Part shown: positions 25,310 through 34,459 of the stretch, one piece after another
Layout: each line of letters starts with the position of its first letter
How positions within the stretch are numbered: position 1 is the stretch's first letter
Source: CAYYIS01 sp964470965
Lineage (GTDB): Bacteria; JAAXHH01; JABIQT01
DNA length: 64,000 nucleotides
Direction: 5' to 3'
Assembly: GCA_964470965.1 (NCBI GenBank)
Contig: CAYYIS010000007.1
Span: forward strand, 1 to 64,000
Program-made: the position numbers and the translations under genes
The notes under the pieces: model-generated
Databases searched by the model: none
Seen by the model: only the letters and a program-made list of their open reading frames with translations
Told to the model about the DNA's origin: nothing

Positions 25310-26026
25310 GTATCAATTCTCCAGAGGATAAAAATGCGGATTGGTAGTCCGGCACCCTATATGCATAAGGTTTTGATTTCTCGGGAAGTCCGGATTGAAT
25401 TCATGTGCTGTAGTAAACAGCGCCTGGTGCAGCCGCAACGGCGCCGGTTATTCCGGTTGGCGTCCGCGCTGTCTGTGAAATGGGAACCACAGTGCAGGCA
25501 TTCGTTGGTGGCGGGATCGATATATGCCGGTTTACTCTCTTCCACATCCTGTATCCGGGAGCTGAACGTGTGTACCTAGCCTGAAATCAATTCATCCGTT
25601 TCACCCTCTGCCGGTTCAATGGCTAACCAGTTCGTAACGAGGTTAGGAAAGGTTGTGAAAGGTGCTTATCCATTAGTAGGAATCCGTATTCCAGCTACTC
25701 GCCCGCCTGGCGTGCGGCTCCTAACTGATGAAATCGCTAACTCAGAGTGTGATGTCGTAAGGTGTGCCCCCCTCCGAATGTCGGGTGCAGGGAACGCTAG
25801 CGACTACGCCCCATCGAAATGCGGCCTGTTCAGTAAGTTTTGGACGGTTTTTACCCCGGGCGGCCGGGAGTTCTTCGAAGAGATTGTTCAGACGTTGGAA
25901 TCTGTCGGGTGTAAATACCGGTTGCCGGTTCAGGTCGTAAGCGCTGTCGTTCCATTAGATGACGTTGCAGCAGGGATAGGCATGTCTGGGGCCTATCCTT
26001 AATGCCTGCGTTGTGTAGGCTTGAGG
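25310..26026. other. Intergenic region with weak open frames
   Basis: About 720 nt. A plus-strand frame at 25619-26002 (127 codons) has no recognisable family and no ribosome-binding site. A minus-strand frame at 25357-25545 carries a CxxC pair (ECLHCG) and Cys/Arg-rich composition but resembles no family I know. I call neither as a gene. No obvious promoter or hairpin stands out. Confidence 0.35.
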
Positions 26027-26545
26027 TTACTCTGCGATAACGGCTTTTCCCGATTCGATTCTTTCGCGAAGGGTGTCTATGTCCTCGATCGGATAGACCT
26101 TAACACGCACCGTAGCGTCCGATGGCGATACCGAGGAATCTGTTAACCGGAGTTCGACCGGAGTCGAAAATCCCATGTCCCCGGACGCTTCCAGTGTCAC
26201 TTCCACTTTGGATGGTGACAGGCGGTTCCATGTGCCGAGTTGCCAGTCGATAATCGGTCCGACCGGCCCGGAAGTTAGAACATTTGCAACCACGATAAAC
26301 CACGACAATTTCTTCTCCACGACCACCCATTTCTCCTGATATCCCGGTTTACTGATTTCGAGGAGATGGGCAACGGTCCGGTCCAGATCGATCGTCACGG
26401 GCGTCTTGCCCTCCAGTGTATCCGGTATCTTTATATCCGCTTCGGACGGAGTGGTAGTTATTGTCACCGTTTGCTCTCTGCCCTGAAGTATAAACCCGCA
26501 GCCCGTACACACAATCGTCAGCAGGCATATAATTCCCCGTCCCAT
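26027..26545 (-). CDS. PEGA-domain lipoprotein
   Basis: A 172-residue protein with a short signal (MGRGIICLLTIVCTG) ending in a probable lipobox Cys at residue 16. It then shows a PEGA-like segment near the N-terminus (VTITTTPSEADIKIPDTLEGKTPVTI; KPGYQEKWVVV), a beta-strand unit found in envelope proteins. A hydrophobic stretch in the middle (VVANVLTSGPVGPIIDW) fits a membrane hairpin typical of PEGA proteins. Envelope attachment is likely; function unknown. Confidence 0.75.
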   Translation of the reverse strand: MGRGIICLLTIVCTGCGFILQGREQTVTITTTPSEADIKIPDTLEGKTPVTIDLDRTVAHLLEISKPGYQEKWVVVEKKLSWFIVVANVLTSGPVGPIIDWQLGTWNRLSPSKVEVTLEASGDMGFSTPVELRLTDSSVSPSDATVRVKVYPIEDIDTLRERIESGKAVIAE

Positions 26546-26708
26546 ACATCCCCCTTGCTGATTGAAGATCGAAAAAACAAGAATTCTGTTTATAAATTAT
26601 GGTTTGCGTAACGTAAATCAGGATCATGTACCGATTGTAGTATAACGGAAGGTACAATTCATGTCCACAACATTAGAAGAACGTTTTGATTTTATAAATG
26701 TTGCATAA

Positions 26709-27575
26709 CTACCCTTTTAATGCGCCTACCGTAATCCCTTTCGTCAGATGCCGCTGTAGAATCGCATACACCGACAGTGTGGGCAGCACCATCAGAACGA
26801 GACCGGCGAATGCCATGCCCCAGTCGCTGCGGTACTGGCTTACGATGGTGATGTTAGCCAGACCGAGGGGCAGTGTGCGCAATTCCTGGGAGCCGTCACC
26901 GGAGAGGAACATGAACGCCATGAAGAATTCGTTCCATGTACCCAGAAACGCAAAGATTCCCACGGTAATCAGGCCGGGGCGCGCCAGCGGCAGCATGATG
27001 GACCAGAACGCCCGCAGCTCACCGGCGCCGTCCATCAGCGCCGATTCGTGAAGGGTGGAGGGCAGCGAACGGAAAAAGCCGGTCAGGATGAAAATGGCGA
27101 AGGGCATACCGAATGCAACATACACGATCAGCAGCCCCACGCGGGAATTGAGGAGGTGGAAGTTTTTCATCTGGAAGAACAGCGGTACGATGGCCAGTTG
27201 TAGCGGGATCATCAGGCCGGCCAGAAAATAGAAAAACAGAGGCCGCGCCCCCGGAAACGCAAAACGGGCCAGGGCATAAGCCGCCATAGCGGAAAACAGG
27301 AGGGACAACACCACCGTGAAGATCGTCAGCAGGACGCTGTTCAGGAAATAATCCCCGAAGTGGCCCAGCGTCCAAGCTTCCGAGAAGTTAAGCCACTGGA
27401 GATCGCCCCAGTCCGGCAGAGTAAACGGAGCCAGAAAGATCTCCCGGTCCGTCTTGAGCGACGTAAACAGCAGCCACAGCATCGGATATGTGACGATGAT
27501 CAGGTAGGAAATCAGTGACGCGTAGATGGCCGCCTTGATGAGTGTCAGGGATGCCCATGATGCTTTCTTGTTCAA
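26709..27575 (-). CDS. Sugar ABC transporter permease (MalG type)
   Basis: A 288-residue permease with six membrane spans. The EAA loop is ESALMDGAGELRAFWSIMLP, typical of carbohydrate-uptake permeases of the CUT1 class. The N-terminal MNKKASW is followed by a long first span. The start overlaps the stop of the upstream fusion gene (ATGA). No ATPase is near, so an MsmX-like shared ATPase encoded elsewhere is probable. Confidence 0.92.
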   Translation of the reverse strand: MNKKASWASLTLIKAAIYASLISYLIIVTYPMLWLLFTSLKTDREIFLAPFTLPDWGDLQWLNFSEAWTLGHFGDYFLNSVLLTIFTVVLSLLFSAMAAYALARFAFPGARPLFFYFLAGLMIPLQLAIVPLFFQMKNFHLLNSRVGLLIVYVAFGMPFAIFILTGFFRSLPSTLHESALMDGAGELRAFWSIMLPLARPGLITVGIFAFLGTWNEFFMAFMFLSGDGSQELRTLPLGLANITIVSQYRSDWGMAFAGLVLMVLPTLSVYAILQRHLTKGITVGALKG

Positions 27576-29911
27576 AACTCCACCTGCTCCCGTCGCATGG
27601 CCTTCAGTGTGGCTGCGGTGCCAAAAAACACCATAATGAACAGCAGTACGGCGATAGCGGTGGCTTCGCCCACCTTGAACTCGGTGAACATGGCCTGCAC
27701 CATGCGCGTGCCGATCACATGCACCTGCGTGGTCGGTGCCTGGTTGGTCAGCAGCCAGATCCCCTCAAACGCCTTCATGCCGCCGATGACCATGAATACG
27801 ATCGAGATGGACAGCACTTCCCAGATCAACGGCAGCGTGATGCCGATGAACTGCCTCCAGGCCGAAGCGCCGTCTATTTCAGCCGCTTCGTACATGCTCT
27901 GCGGGATACTTTCCATGGCTGCCAGAAACAGGATCATATTGAATCCGCACGCGCCCCAAATCGACATGGGGATCAGCGCGTTGTAAAGGTTCGACTGCGA
28001 CAGCCAGGCAAACCCCTGCCACGATTCGAACCACCCGCCCACGCTAGACAAGCCTATGTCCGACAGCAACGTACCAAACGACACCAGTGCCGCGTTGACC
28101 GGTCCGCCCTGCGGGTTGTACAGGTGCATCCACAGCAGTGTGGCCGCCACGCCGCCCAGGATGTTAGGGAAGAAGAACATGATCCGGAAAAATCCTGAGC
28201 CGTACACTTCCCGGCTGATGCATACCGCCAGGAACAGAGACAGGGGCAGCACGAACGCCGGGATCACGAACATAATGAACAGGTTGTTTTGCAGCGCGAC
28301 CCAGAAACCGTCGCTCTCGAACAGCAGGCGGATGAAGTTGAGCAGGCCGACGTAGCGCATGTCGGTCAGCCCGTCCCACGCATGGGCGCTCCAGGAGAAC
28401 GACTTTACGCTGGGAACGATGACGAACACGGTGTACAACAATAGCGCCGGTCCGAGCAGGACAATCCGGTTGGCCCAGGTCAGGTGCTTGCGGCGGCCGT
28501 AGTTCTTTGCCGGCGCGTCTGTAGCGTGGCGATAGCGGATTCTGGAGATGGTCGTGGCAGTCCAATACAGCATGGCTACGGCGATCAGGCTGATCAGGAG
28601 TACCGGCTTCCAGAGATGACGGTACGTTACGGCATCCGGATTCACTGCCAGGTTGCGGACCGTAACAGCTGCCGATTCAAGATCCACAGCTGCCTGCTGC
28701 GGTGTGATCTCCCCCGTGAGTACTTTGAACCGGGTATCGTTCCAGTACTGCGCCATGCCGGGAAACTTTTCCTCCCCCGGCGTTGCGCCGTAGCTGGATT
28801 CCGATGAACGAATCATGGCGGCCAGATCCTGAAGGTCTTCGGACAGGTTCTCATCGGCGACGCCCCTGATGGCGACCGGTATATCCCGCTGGCGGCAGAA
28901 CAGGCCCGACATGTGCCGTGAGGTCATAAATCGCAGGAATTCTATGCCGTCTTCGGTATTGGGACTGTCCTTCATCACGAAGTAATAGCCGGAACCGGCA
29001 CGGATGGTGTTCAACGGAGCCAGGGCGGGCATGGCAATCGGCAGGTTGAACGTGCCAAGCCGAAAGCCGTCCGGAATCTTACCGAGCATCTCGCTCTTGA
29101 GCCATGATCCACAGAAGATCATGGCGGTATGCCCCAGGAAAAATTCAAGCTGTGATTCGGTATGGCTCATACCCATCGCACCCGGCTGAAAATAGTCGAG
29201 CGAGGTCCGCTGCATCAGCTCGAAAGACTGCACCAGTGCCGGATTGTCAAAGCTGTCCGGTTCGAGCAGTTTCATGGCGGCATACCCCTCCGGACCGGCA
29301 AGTTGGTAATAGGAATGTTCGATAACGCTCTGAGAGTAATTCGGGTACCGACCCTGAAACGCCAGCGGCCAGGTATTTTCGGCACGCATCCGATCACAGA
29401 GTGCGAAAAACTCTTCCCACGTAGTCGGGATCTCCCAACCCTGTTCCTCGAACATGGTCTTGTTGTACCACACCGCATATACCGAATACATGAACGGTAT
29501 GGCATACACCTTTCCTTCGTATTTGAAAGCGTCCAGGCTGCCCGGCAGGAACGACTCCCGCCAAGTCATGTCGCCTTCCCAGTTGGGCTGATCCAGATAC
29601 TCATCCATGGCCATGACCGTACCGTTTCGGATCAACGGCCAGTAGTTAAGTCCCGCATTGGTCACGTCCGGATAGGATCCCTCCAGGATGCGCACCCGCA
29701 CCTTGTCCGCAATCCGGGGATCGCCGTAAAGGTCTATAATTTTACCGGGATTTTCCTGTTCGTACAGACGGGCACATTCCAAAAAAAAGTCGAGCCCTTC
29801 GCCGCCTTCGAATATGGGCATGTCGACGCGTGCGGGTATCGGTTCCTGCGCGGAGACCTGAGAGATAAAGAGAAAGAGGAGAAATAATATGAAAACGCTA
29901 TGTCTTTGCAC
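27572..29911 (-). CDS. Fused sugar-binding protein and ABC permease (MalE-MalF-like fusion)
   Basis: A 779-residue protein joining two importer subunits. Residues 1-22 are a signal/anchor (ending VSAQ). Residues about 25-430 are a CUT1 extracellular binding protein (VRILEGSYPDVTNAGLNYWP; AIPFMYSVYAVWYNKTMFEE; MRTSRHM region). A hydrophobic span near 433-455 follows, then a permease from about 470 to 779 with EAA motif EAAEIDGASAWRQFIGITLP. The fusion tethers the receptor to its channel, so no lipobox is needed. It overlaps the partner permease by 4 nt. Confidence 0.9.
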   Translation of the reverse strand: MQRHSVFILFLLFLFISQVSAQEPIPARVDMPIFEGGEGLDFFLECARLYEQENPGKIIDLYGDPRIADKVRVRILEGSYPDVTNAGLNYWPLIRNGTVMAMDEYLDQPNWEGDMTWRESFLPGSLDAFKYEGKVYAIPFMYSVYAVWYNKTMFEEQGWEIPTTWEEFFALCDRMRAENTWPLAFQGRYPNYSQSVIEHSYYQLAGPEGYAAMKLLEPDSFDNPALVQSFELMQRTSLDYFQPGAMGMSHTESQLEFFLGHTAMIFCGSWLKSEMLGKIPDGFRLGTFNLPIAMPALAPLNTIRAGSGYYFVMKDSPNTEDGIEFLRFMTSRHMSGLFCRQRDIPVAIRGVADENLSEDLQDLAAMIRSSESSYGATPGEEKFPGMAQYWNDTRFKVLTGEITPQQAAVDLESAAVTVRNLAVNPDAVTYRHLWKPVLLISLIAVAMLYWTATTISRIRYRHATDAPAKNYGRRKHLTWANRIVLLGPALLLYTVFVIVPSVKSFSWSAHAWDGLTDMRYVGLLNFIRLLFESDGFWVALQNNLFIMFVIPAFVLPLSLFLAVCISREVYGSGFFRIMFFFPNILGGVAATLLWMHLYNPQGGPVNAALVSFGTLLSDIGLSSVGGWFESWQGFAWLSQSNLYNALIPMSIWGACGFNMILFLAAMESIPQSMYEAAEIDGASAWRQFIGITLPLIWEVLSISIVFMVIGGMKAFEGIWLLTNQAPTTQVHVIGTRMVQAMFTEFKVGEATAIAVLLFIMVFFGTAATLKAMRREQVEF

Positions 29912-29966
29912 GGTGTATGTCCGTCGTCGGGTTGGGCAGGAGTATCGACGTAATTCTTGTCAGGTC

Positions 29967-29996
29967 AACATAATCAGTGGCAGGTGGCTCTGTCAA
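29967..29996 (-). promoter_or_regulatory. Sigma70-type promoter for the fused ABC importer operon
   Basis: On the minus strand TTGACA (29991-29996) and TATGTT (29967-29972) are separated by 18 nt, about 55 nt before the ATG at 29911. Confidence 0.45.
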
Positions 29997-30033
29997 TGGC
30001 CGTTTGGCCCGTGTGATATTCACTTGCCTTTTC

Positions 30034-30061
30034 ATAGGATTCCGGTATTTTTTAACCAAAG
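30034..30061 (+). promoter_or_regulatory. Candidate promoter for the serine hydrolase gene
   Basis: TTGCCT (30034-30039) and TATTTT (30056-30061) are separated by 16 nt, about 25 nt before the ATG at 30086, which has a GGAG site. Confidence 0.4.
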
Positions 30062-30085
30062 TTAAATGTTTGTAACGGAGCCCAT

Positions 30086-31207
30086 ATGAAACAACCCCCT
30101 CTGCTCCTGAGCCTCATCCTGCTGGCCGGCCCGGTCGCCGCTCAGACGACCAGGGTATCGGATATCATCGACATTTATGATCAAGAAGTGAACCATGTCC
30201 TGACCGCGGCCGCGGCTCCCGGCGCGGCGATCATAATCGTTGAGAACGATCGGGTGGCATATGTGAAGAGTTTTGGCATCCGGCAGGCAGGACGTCCCGA
30301 GAAAGTGGATCCGCACACCGTTTTTCGTATCGCCTCCGTGTCCAAAGGCTTCGCCTCCGTTCTCACCGGCATCCTGGTAGATGAGGGCCGCCTGTCCTGG
30401 AACGATCCGATCGTCGACCACGTACCGGACTTCATGCTGGCCGACTCCGCCGCCACCAGAGCGATGACCATCCGTCACGTATTGAGCCACACCACCGGCC
30501 TGCCGCCTCATACCTACGACAACCTGCTCGACCGGAATGTGCCCATGCGCGTCATAAAGGACGAATTGAAGACGGTCAGTCCCGGATACGAACTTGGCAC
30601 GTACAGCTATCAGAACGTGATATTCAGCCTGGTCGGCGAGGCCATCATGACCGCAACTGGCTATTCATACCAGCACCTGCTCCGAAAGCGGCTGATGGAG
30701 CCGCTCGGCATGGACGACGCATCCATCGGCAGCCAGGCGTTGAAACTTACCGAAAACCGTGCCTGGCCCCATGTGCGCTGGCGAAACCGATGGGTTATCA
30801 CCAGCATGACCGAAGGCTACGACGACGCTCTGCCCGCGGCGGGCGTCAACGCGAGCATCACCGATATGGGCCAGTGGCTGCGGGCCCTTATGGGTGGCAT
30901 GCCCGATGTGGTGTCCCCTCGTGTATTTGAAGAGGTTAGTACTCCGCTTGTGATCACAAGGTCGGAGCACCGTAAATATAACTGGCGCGGCCGCCTGCGC
31001 AGCACTTATTACGGCATGGGATGGCGCGTCTTCAACTATGCCGGCACCACACTGGTTTTTCACGGTGGCGGCCTGCGCGGCTATCGGTCTCAGATCGCCA
31101 TAAGCCCGAAGCATGGGGTAGGCATCGCCATCCTTGTCAACGCCCAGAGCGATTACAAGCTGTTGCCGACATTTCTCGAACTGTATCTGGGGCTAAAGAG
31201 AAAATAG
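30086..31207 (+). CDS. Beta-lactamase family (class C-like) serine hydrolase, exported
   Basis: A 373-residue serine hydrolase with a signal peptide (residues 1-19, LAGPVAAQ). The SxxK motif is RIASVSKGFAS, the Y-x-N motif is TYSYQNVIF, and the third box is VFHGGGLRGY (HGG rather than KTG). This suggests a DD-peptidase, esterase or transpeptidase homologue rather than a true beta-lactamase. It starts a plus-strand run with a CE15-like esterase and a threonine dehydratase. Its substrate is not predictable. Confidence 0.88.
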   Translation: MKQPPLLLSLILLAGPVAAQTTRVSDIIDIYDQEVNHVLTAAAAPGAAIIIVENDRVAYVKSFGIRQAGRPEKVDPHTVFRIASVSKGFASVLTGILVDEGRLSWNDPIVDHVPDFMLADSAATRAMTIRHVLSHTTGLPPHTYDNLLDRNVPMRVIKDELKTVSPGYELGTYSYQNVIFSLVGEAIMTATGYSYQHLLRKRLMEPLGMDDASIGSQALKLTENRAWPHVRWRNRWVITSMTEGYDDALPAAGVNASITDMGQWLRALMGGMPDVVSPRVFEEVSTPLVITRSEHRKYNWRGRLRSTYYGMGWRVFNYAGTTLVFHGGGLRGYRSQIAISPKHGVGIAILVNAQSDYKLLPTFLELYLGLKRK

Positions 31208-31235
31208 AGAATCTCCACAAGAAGGTGTTTGGTCT

Positions 31236-32447
31236 ATGCAGACGATAGATACCAACTATGATGAAGCCGACGTACCGGCCTACACACTGCCTGATCCTCT
31301 GCTGTTCGAAGACGGTTCAGCGGTAACCGACGCAGCCGCCTGGTCGCGGCGAAGGTCGGAAATTCTGAGGATGTTCGAACATCACGTTTACGGCAAAATG
31401 CCTGAAAAGCCGGATAGCATGCGTTTCGAGGTGCGATTCGTTGAAACAGAAGCACTGGCAGGCCGTGCGACGCGAAAAGAGATCAGGGTGTATTTTACAG
31501 ACCGGGACGATGACCTTTGGATGGATCTGCTCCTCTATGTGCCTAAATCCCTTTCCGGTCCGGCGCCCGCATTCCTCGGTCTGAATTTCCACGGTAATCA
31601 TGCGATCCATTCGGATCCGGCCATCACGCTCTCCCCTCGTTGGATGCGAGACGGTTTCGGGGCCGTCAACAACCGCGCGACCGAAAACTCTCGTGGGATG
31701 ATGGCTTCCCGATGGTCTGTGGAACGCGTCATAAATCGTGGTTTTGCACTCGCCACAGTTTATTACGGCGATCTAGATCCTGACTATGATGATGGGTTCC
31801 GAAACGGTGTGCACCCACTGTTTTATCGGGAGGGGCAGGCATGGCCCGAACCGGATGAAGCGGGCGCAATCGGTGCCTGGGCCTGGGGTTTAAGCCGGGC
31901 CATGGACTATTTCGAGAAGGATGATGACATCGATCAGGCCAAGGTGGCGGTCTTAGGCCACTCACGCCTGGGGAAGACCGCCCTTTGGGCCGGCGCACAG
32001 GATTCTCGATTCGCCATAACCATCTCGAACGAATCTGGATGCGGCGGCGCGGCGCTTTCACGGAGACGGTACGGCGAGACGGTAGCGCATATCAACACCG
32101 GATTTCCGCACTGGTTCTGCAGCAATTTCAGAAACTATAATCACCGGGAAGATGACCTGCCGGTGGACCAGCACATGCTCATCGCTCTGCTGGCCCCACG
32201 GCCGGTCTATGTGGCCAGCGCGGAAGAGGACCGCTGGTCCGACCCCCGCGGAGAATTCCTGGCAGCTAAACATGCCGAACCTGTCTACCGCCTCCTGAAC
32301 GCCGGCGGTATCAACGCCTCGGACATGCCCGATCGCAACGAACCGGTAACCGGTATCATAGGCTATCATGTTCGCCCTGGTGCGCACGATGTCACGGATT
32401 ATGACTGGGATCGGTATATGGACTTTTTGGATCTGCATTTTGGGTGA
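31236..32447 (+). CDS. CE15-like glucuronoyl esterase / acetylxylan esterase-type hydrolase
   Basis: A 403-residue alpha/beta hydrolase without a signal peptide. The nucleophile elbow GHSRLGKTALWAGAQDSRF and SNESGCGGAALSRR match bacterial CE15 glucuronoyl esterases, which split ester links between lignin and glucuronoxylan. A probable acid is in ASAEEDRWSDPRGE and the catalytic His in RPGAHDVTDYDW. The N-terminal part (RRSEILRMFEHHVYGKMP) is also typical of the family. Absence of a leader is unusual, as CE15 enzymes are usually secreted. Confidence 0.88.
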   Translation: MQTIDTNYDEADVPAYTLPDPLLFEDGSAVTDAAAWSRRRSEILRMFEHHVYGKMPEKPDSMRFEVRFVETEALAGRATRKEIRVYFTDRDDDLWMDLLLYVPKSLSGPAPAFLGLNFHGNHAIHSDPAITLSPRWMRDGFGAVNNRATENSRGMMASRWSVERVINRGFALATVYYGDLDPDYDDGFRNGVHPLFYREGQAWPEPDEAGAIGAWAWGLSRAMDYFEKDDDIDQAKVAVLGHSRLGKTALWAGAQDSRFAITISNESGCGGAALSRRRYGETVAHINTGFPHWFCSNFRNYNHREDDLPVDQHMLIALLAPRPVYVASAEEDRWSDPRGEFLAAKHAEPVYRLLNAGGINASDMPDRNEPVTGIIGYHVRPGAHDVTDYDWDRYMDFLDLHFG

Positions 32448-32478
32448 CGGTTCATTTCTTTTTAAGAAAACAACAACA

Positions 32479-33438
32479 ATGATGACAGAAAAATTGATTA
32501 CCGCCCGGGACATCATCTCCGCCCGGGACGTGATCACCGGTCAACTCTATCGGACCCCCATGCAGCGATCCTCGTTTCTGGGCGACGAAATTGGTGTTCG
32601 GCTGTACCTGAAACTTGAAATGTTCCAGAAAACCGGTTCCTTCAAGCCACGCGGTGTGCTGAATAGACTCAACCATATGCGGCAGGAAGAAAAGGAGAAA
32701 GGGGTCATCACCCTGTCGGCTGGGAACCATGCACAGGCGGTAGCCTGGGCTGCGGCACAGGCCGGAGTTCCGGCAACCGTGGTCATGCCGGTTACGGCCG
32801 TGCAGGCCAAGGTGGACGCAACCCGCGGCTACGGTGGCGAGGTCATTCAGACCGAAGGTGACCTGCTTCAAACCTGTATGGCCATTGGAGAAGAACGGGA
32901 CCTGACACTGGTGCATCCGTTCGACCATCTGGACACCATCGCCGGAACCGGAACCTTAGGGATGGAACTCGTGGAGGATGTTCCGGATGTGGATGTGGTG
33001 ATTGCCGGTGTCGGCGGTGGCGGGTTGATCTCAGGTGTGGCTGCCGCCCTCAAACTTCGTAAACCGGATGTTACCGTCATCGGAGTCGAACCGGAAGGCG
33101 CCCCCACCATGACGTGCAGCCTCCAAAAGGGCGAACCGGTTCATCTCAGCCGTCTCGATACGATCGCCGACGGCCTCGCCGCACCCTTCGTCGGCGTCCA
33201 CAATCTGCGGCATGTGCAGGCCTACGTGGATGATCTGGTTCTTGTTTCAGATGAGGAGATTGCGTTCGCCATGGGCGTAATCCTAGAACGATGCAAAGTT
33301 CTGGCCGAACCGGCTGCCGCCTCTACGGTTGCGGCATTGCTCGCGGGTAAGATTACAATTACCGGGGGCCGGACAGTAGCCTGTATTTTAAGTGGAGGGA
33401 ATATCGATCGAGAGCGGTTGTGTGTAGTGTTAGGGTGA
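32479..33438 (+). CDS. Threonine/serine dehydratase (fold-type II PLP)
   Basis: A 319-residue catabolic-type threonine ammonia-lyase or serine/threonine racemase relative. The PLP lysine is in KTGSFKPRGVLNRL, Ser/Gly-rich phosphate loop in VGGGGLISGV, and the serine-stretch end in LSGGNIDRERL. No C-terminal ACT domain is present, which fits the biodegradative or racemase type. The start is either of two ATGs at 32479 and 32482; no strong Shine-Dalgarno is seen. It ends 38 nt before the assembly gap, so its downstream neighbour is unknown. Confidence 0.92.
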   Translation: MMTEKLITARDIISARDVITGQLYRTPMQRSSFLGDEIGVRLYLKLEMFQKTGSFKPRGVLNRLNHMRQEEKEKGVITLSAGNHAQAVAWAAAQAGVPATVVMPVTAVQAKVDATRGYGGEVIQTEGDLLQTCMAIGEERDLTLVHPFDHLDTIAGTGTLGMELVEDVPDVDVVIAGVGGGGLISGVAAALKLRKPDVTVIGVEPEGAPTMTCSLQKGEPVHLSRLDTIADGLAAPFVGVHNLRHVQAYVDDLVLVSDEEIAFAMGVILERCKVLAEPAAASTVAALLAGKITITGGRTVACILSGGNIDRERLCVVLG

Positions 33439-33476
33439 ATGGATTGACAAATGATGCCCGGGGTTTGGTGTCCAAA

Positions 33477-33576
33477 NNNNNNNNNNNNNNNNNNNNNNNN
33501 NNNNNNNNNNNNNNNNNNNNNNNNNNNNNNNNNNNNNNNNNNNNNNNNNNNNNNNNNNNNNNNNNNNNNNNNNNNN
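33477..33576. other. Assembly gap (100 Ns)
   Basis: Exactly 100 unknown bases. The length is the conventional placeholder for an unsized scaffold gap, so the true distance between the threonine dehydratase and the methyltransferase gene is not known. Confidence 0.98.
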
Positions 33577-33610
33577 GGATCATGATGGTGGGAAAGTGGG
33601 GGAAGAAGTC

Positions 33611-34459
33611 TTAAACCTTCTCCAGAACCGCCTGCAAAACCGTGATGCGATTATCCTGAAGGTTTCGGATCACATTACCGAATTTTTCCTTGGCGGTGTC
33701 TCCCATCAAGAGGTGAATACCGATAGGCGGTGGGCCTTTTTGCTTCATCCGCTCTGCGGCAGCCCGGAACCATGTGAGGGATGCAGCGCTTCTATCTTCC
33801 CAGTCGCGTACACGGAAACCCACACGCTTCAGCACATCTTTAAGGTCTTCCTCTGCGATCAGGAAACTTATGGAGCTGTCTCCAGCCCAGGGCACCGGAT
33901 AATGCGGATTGCCGCCCGGTCCCTGGAAGATATCATGAAACACCAGGCGCCCGCCCGGTTTGACGACGCGGGCAATTTCCGTGTACAGGCTTTTTTTGTC
34001 CGAGATATTCATCTGGGCGTGTTCGGTCCATACCATGTCGTACGATTCACTGTCGAACGGCATTTCCAGCGCGCTGCCCTGGTGGAAGTCCACTAAATCC
34101 TCAAGCCCCACCATACGGGACAGCGCATTGGCGGTGTCGACATACTCCGGTGTGAGATCGAGTCCGGAAACGTGACATCCGTGCTCAACAGCCAGGTGGC
34201 GGACGGAGCCGCCTATCCCGCATCCCACGTCCAATACCGCTAGCTCAGGCTTCAGTCCTGCTCTGTCCGCCAGCTCCAGCGTCGCCTCGCGCCCGCGTAT
34301 ATGAAACTCATCTACCGGTGCCAGGTCCGCGATCGAGAGGTTGTTGACATCCTTGCCTATTCCTTTCAACACCTTCAGGATTTTTCCGAGTATACCGCCG
34401 ACACTGTAGTGCCCGGCTACCGTCAATGCTTCGTCTGATATAGTGCACTCCTTTATCAT
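33611..34459 (-). CDS. Class I SAM-dependent methyltransferase
   Basis: A 282-residue methyltransferase. Motif I is VLDVGCGIGGSVRHLA, post-I HVSGLDLTPEYV, and post-II PFDSESYDMVWTEHAQMNI. The architecture (HGR-like start, ISDKKSLYTEIARVVKPGG, DIFQGPGG..HYPVPWA) recalls sarcosine/dimethylglycine or related small-molecule methyltransferases. The ATG shares a base with the TGA of the upstream amidohydrolase (TGATG), so they are coupled. The substrate is not determinable. Confidence 0.85.
   Translation of the reverse strand: MIKECTISDEALTVAGHYSVGGILGKILKVLKGIGKDVNNLSIADLAPVDEFHIRGREATLELADRAGLKPELAVLDVGCGIGGSVRHLAVEHGCHVSGLDLTPEYVDTANALSRMVGLEDLVDFHQGSALEMPFDSESYDMVWTEHAQMNISDKKSLYTEIARVVKPGGRLVFHDIFQGPGGNPHYPVPWAGDSSISFLIAEEDLKDVLKRVGFRVRDWEDRSAASLTWFRAAAERMKQKGPPPIGIHLLMGDTAKEKFGNVIRNLQDNRITVLQAVLEKV

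Noticed and set aside
25357..25545. Short Cys/Arg-rich minus-strand frame resembling a zinc ribbon
   Set aside because: The Cys spacing does not repeat in a way that fits a known zinc fold, and the C-terminus is not protein-like.
25619..26002. 127-codon plus-strand frame
   Set aside because: No recognisable domain, no ribosome-binding site and unremarkable composition; kept only as a note in the intergenic entry.
30086..31207. Antibiotic-resistance class C beta-lactamase
   Set aside because: The third active-site box is HGG rather than KTG and the gene lies beside esterase and dehydratase genes, so a general serine hydrolase is more likely.
33359..33614. Open frames running through the N stretch
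   Set aside because: They are artefacts of unknown bases read as codons.
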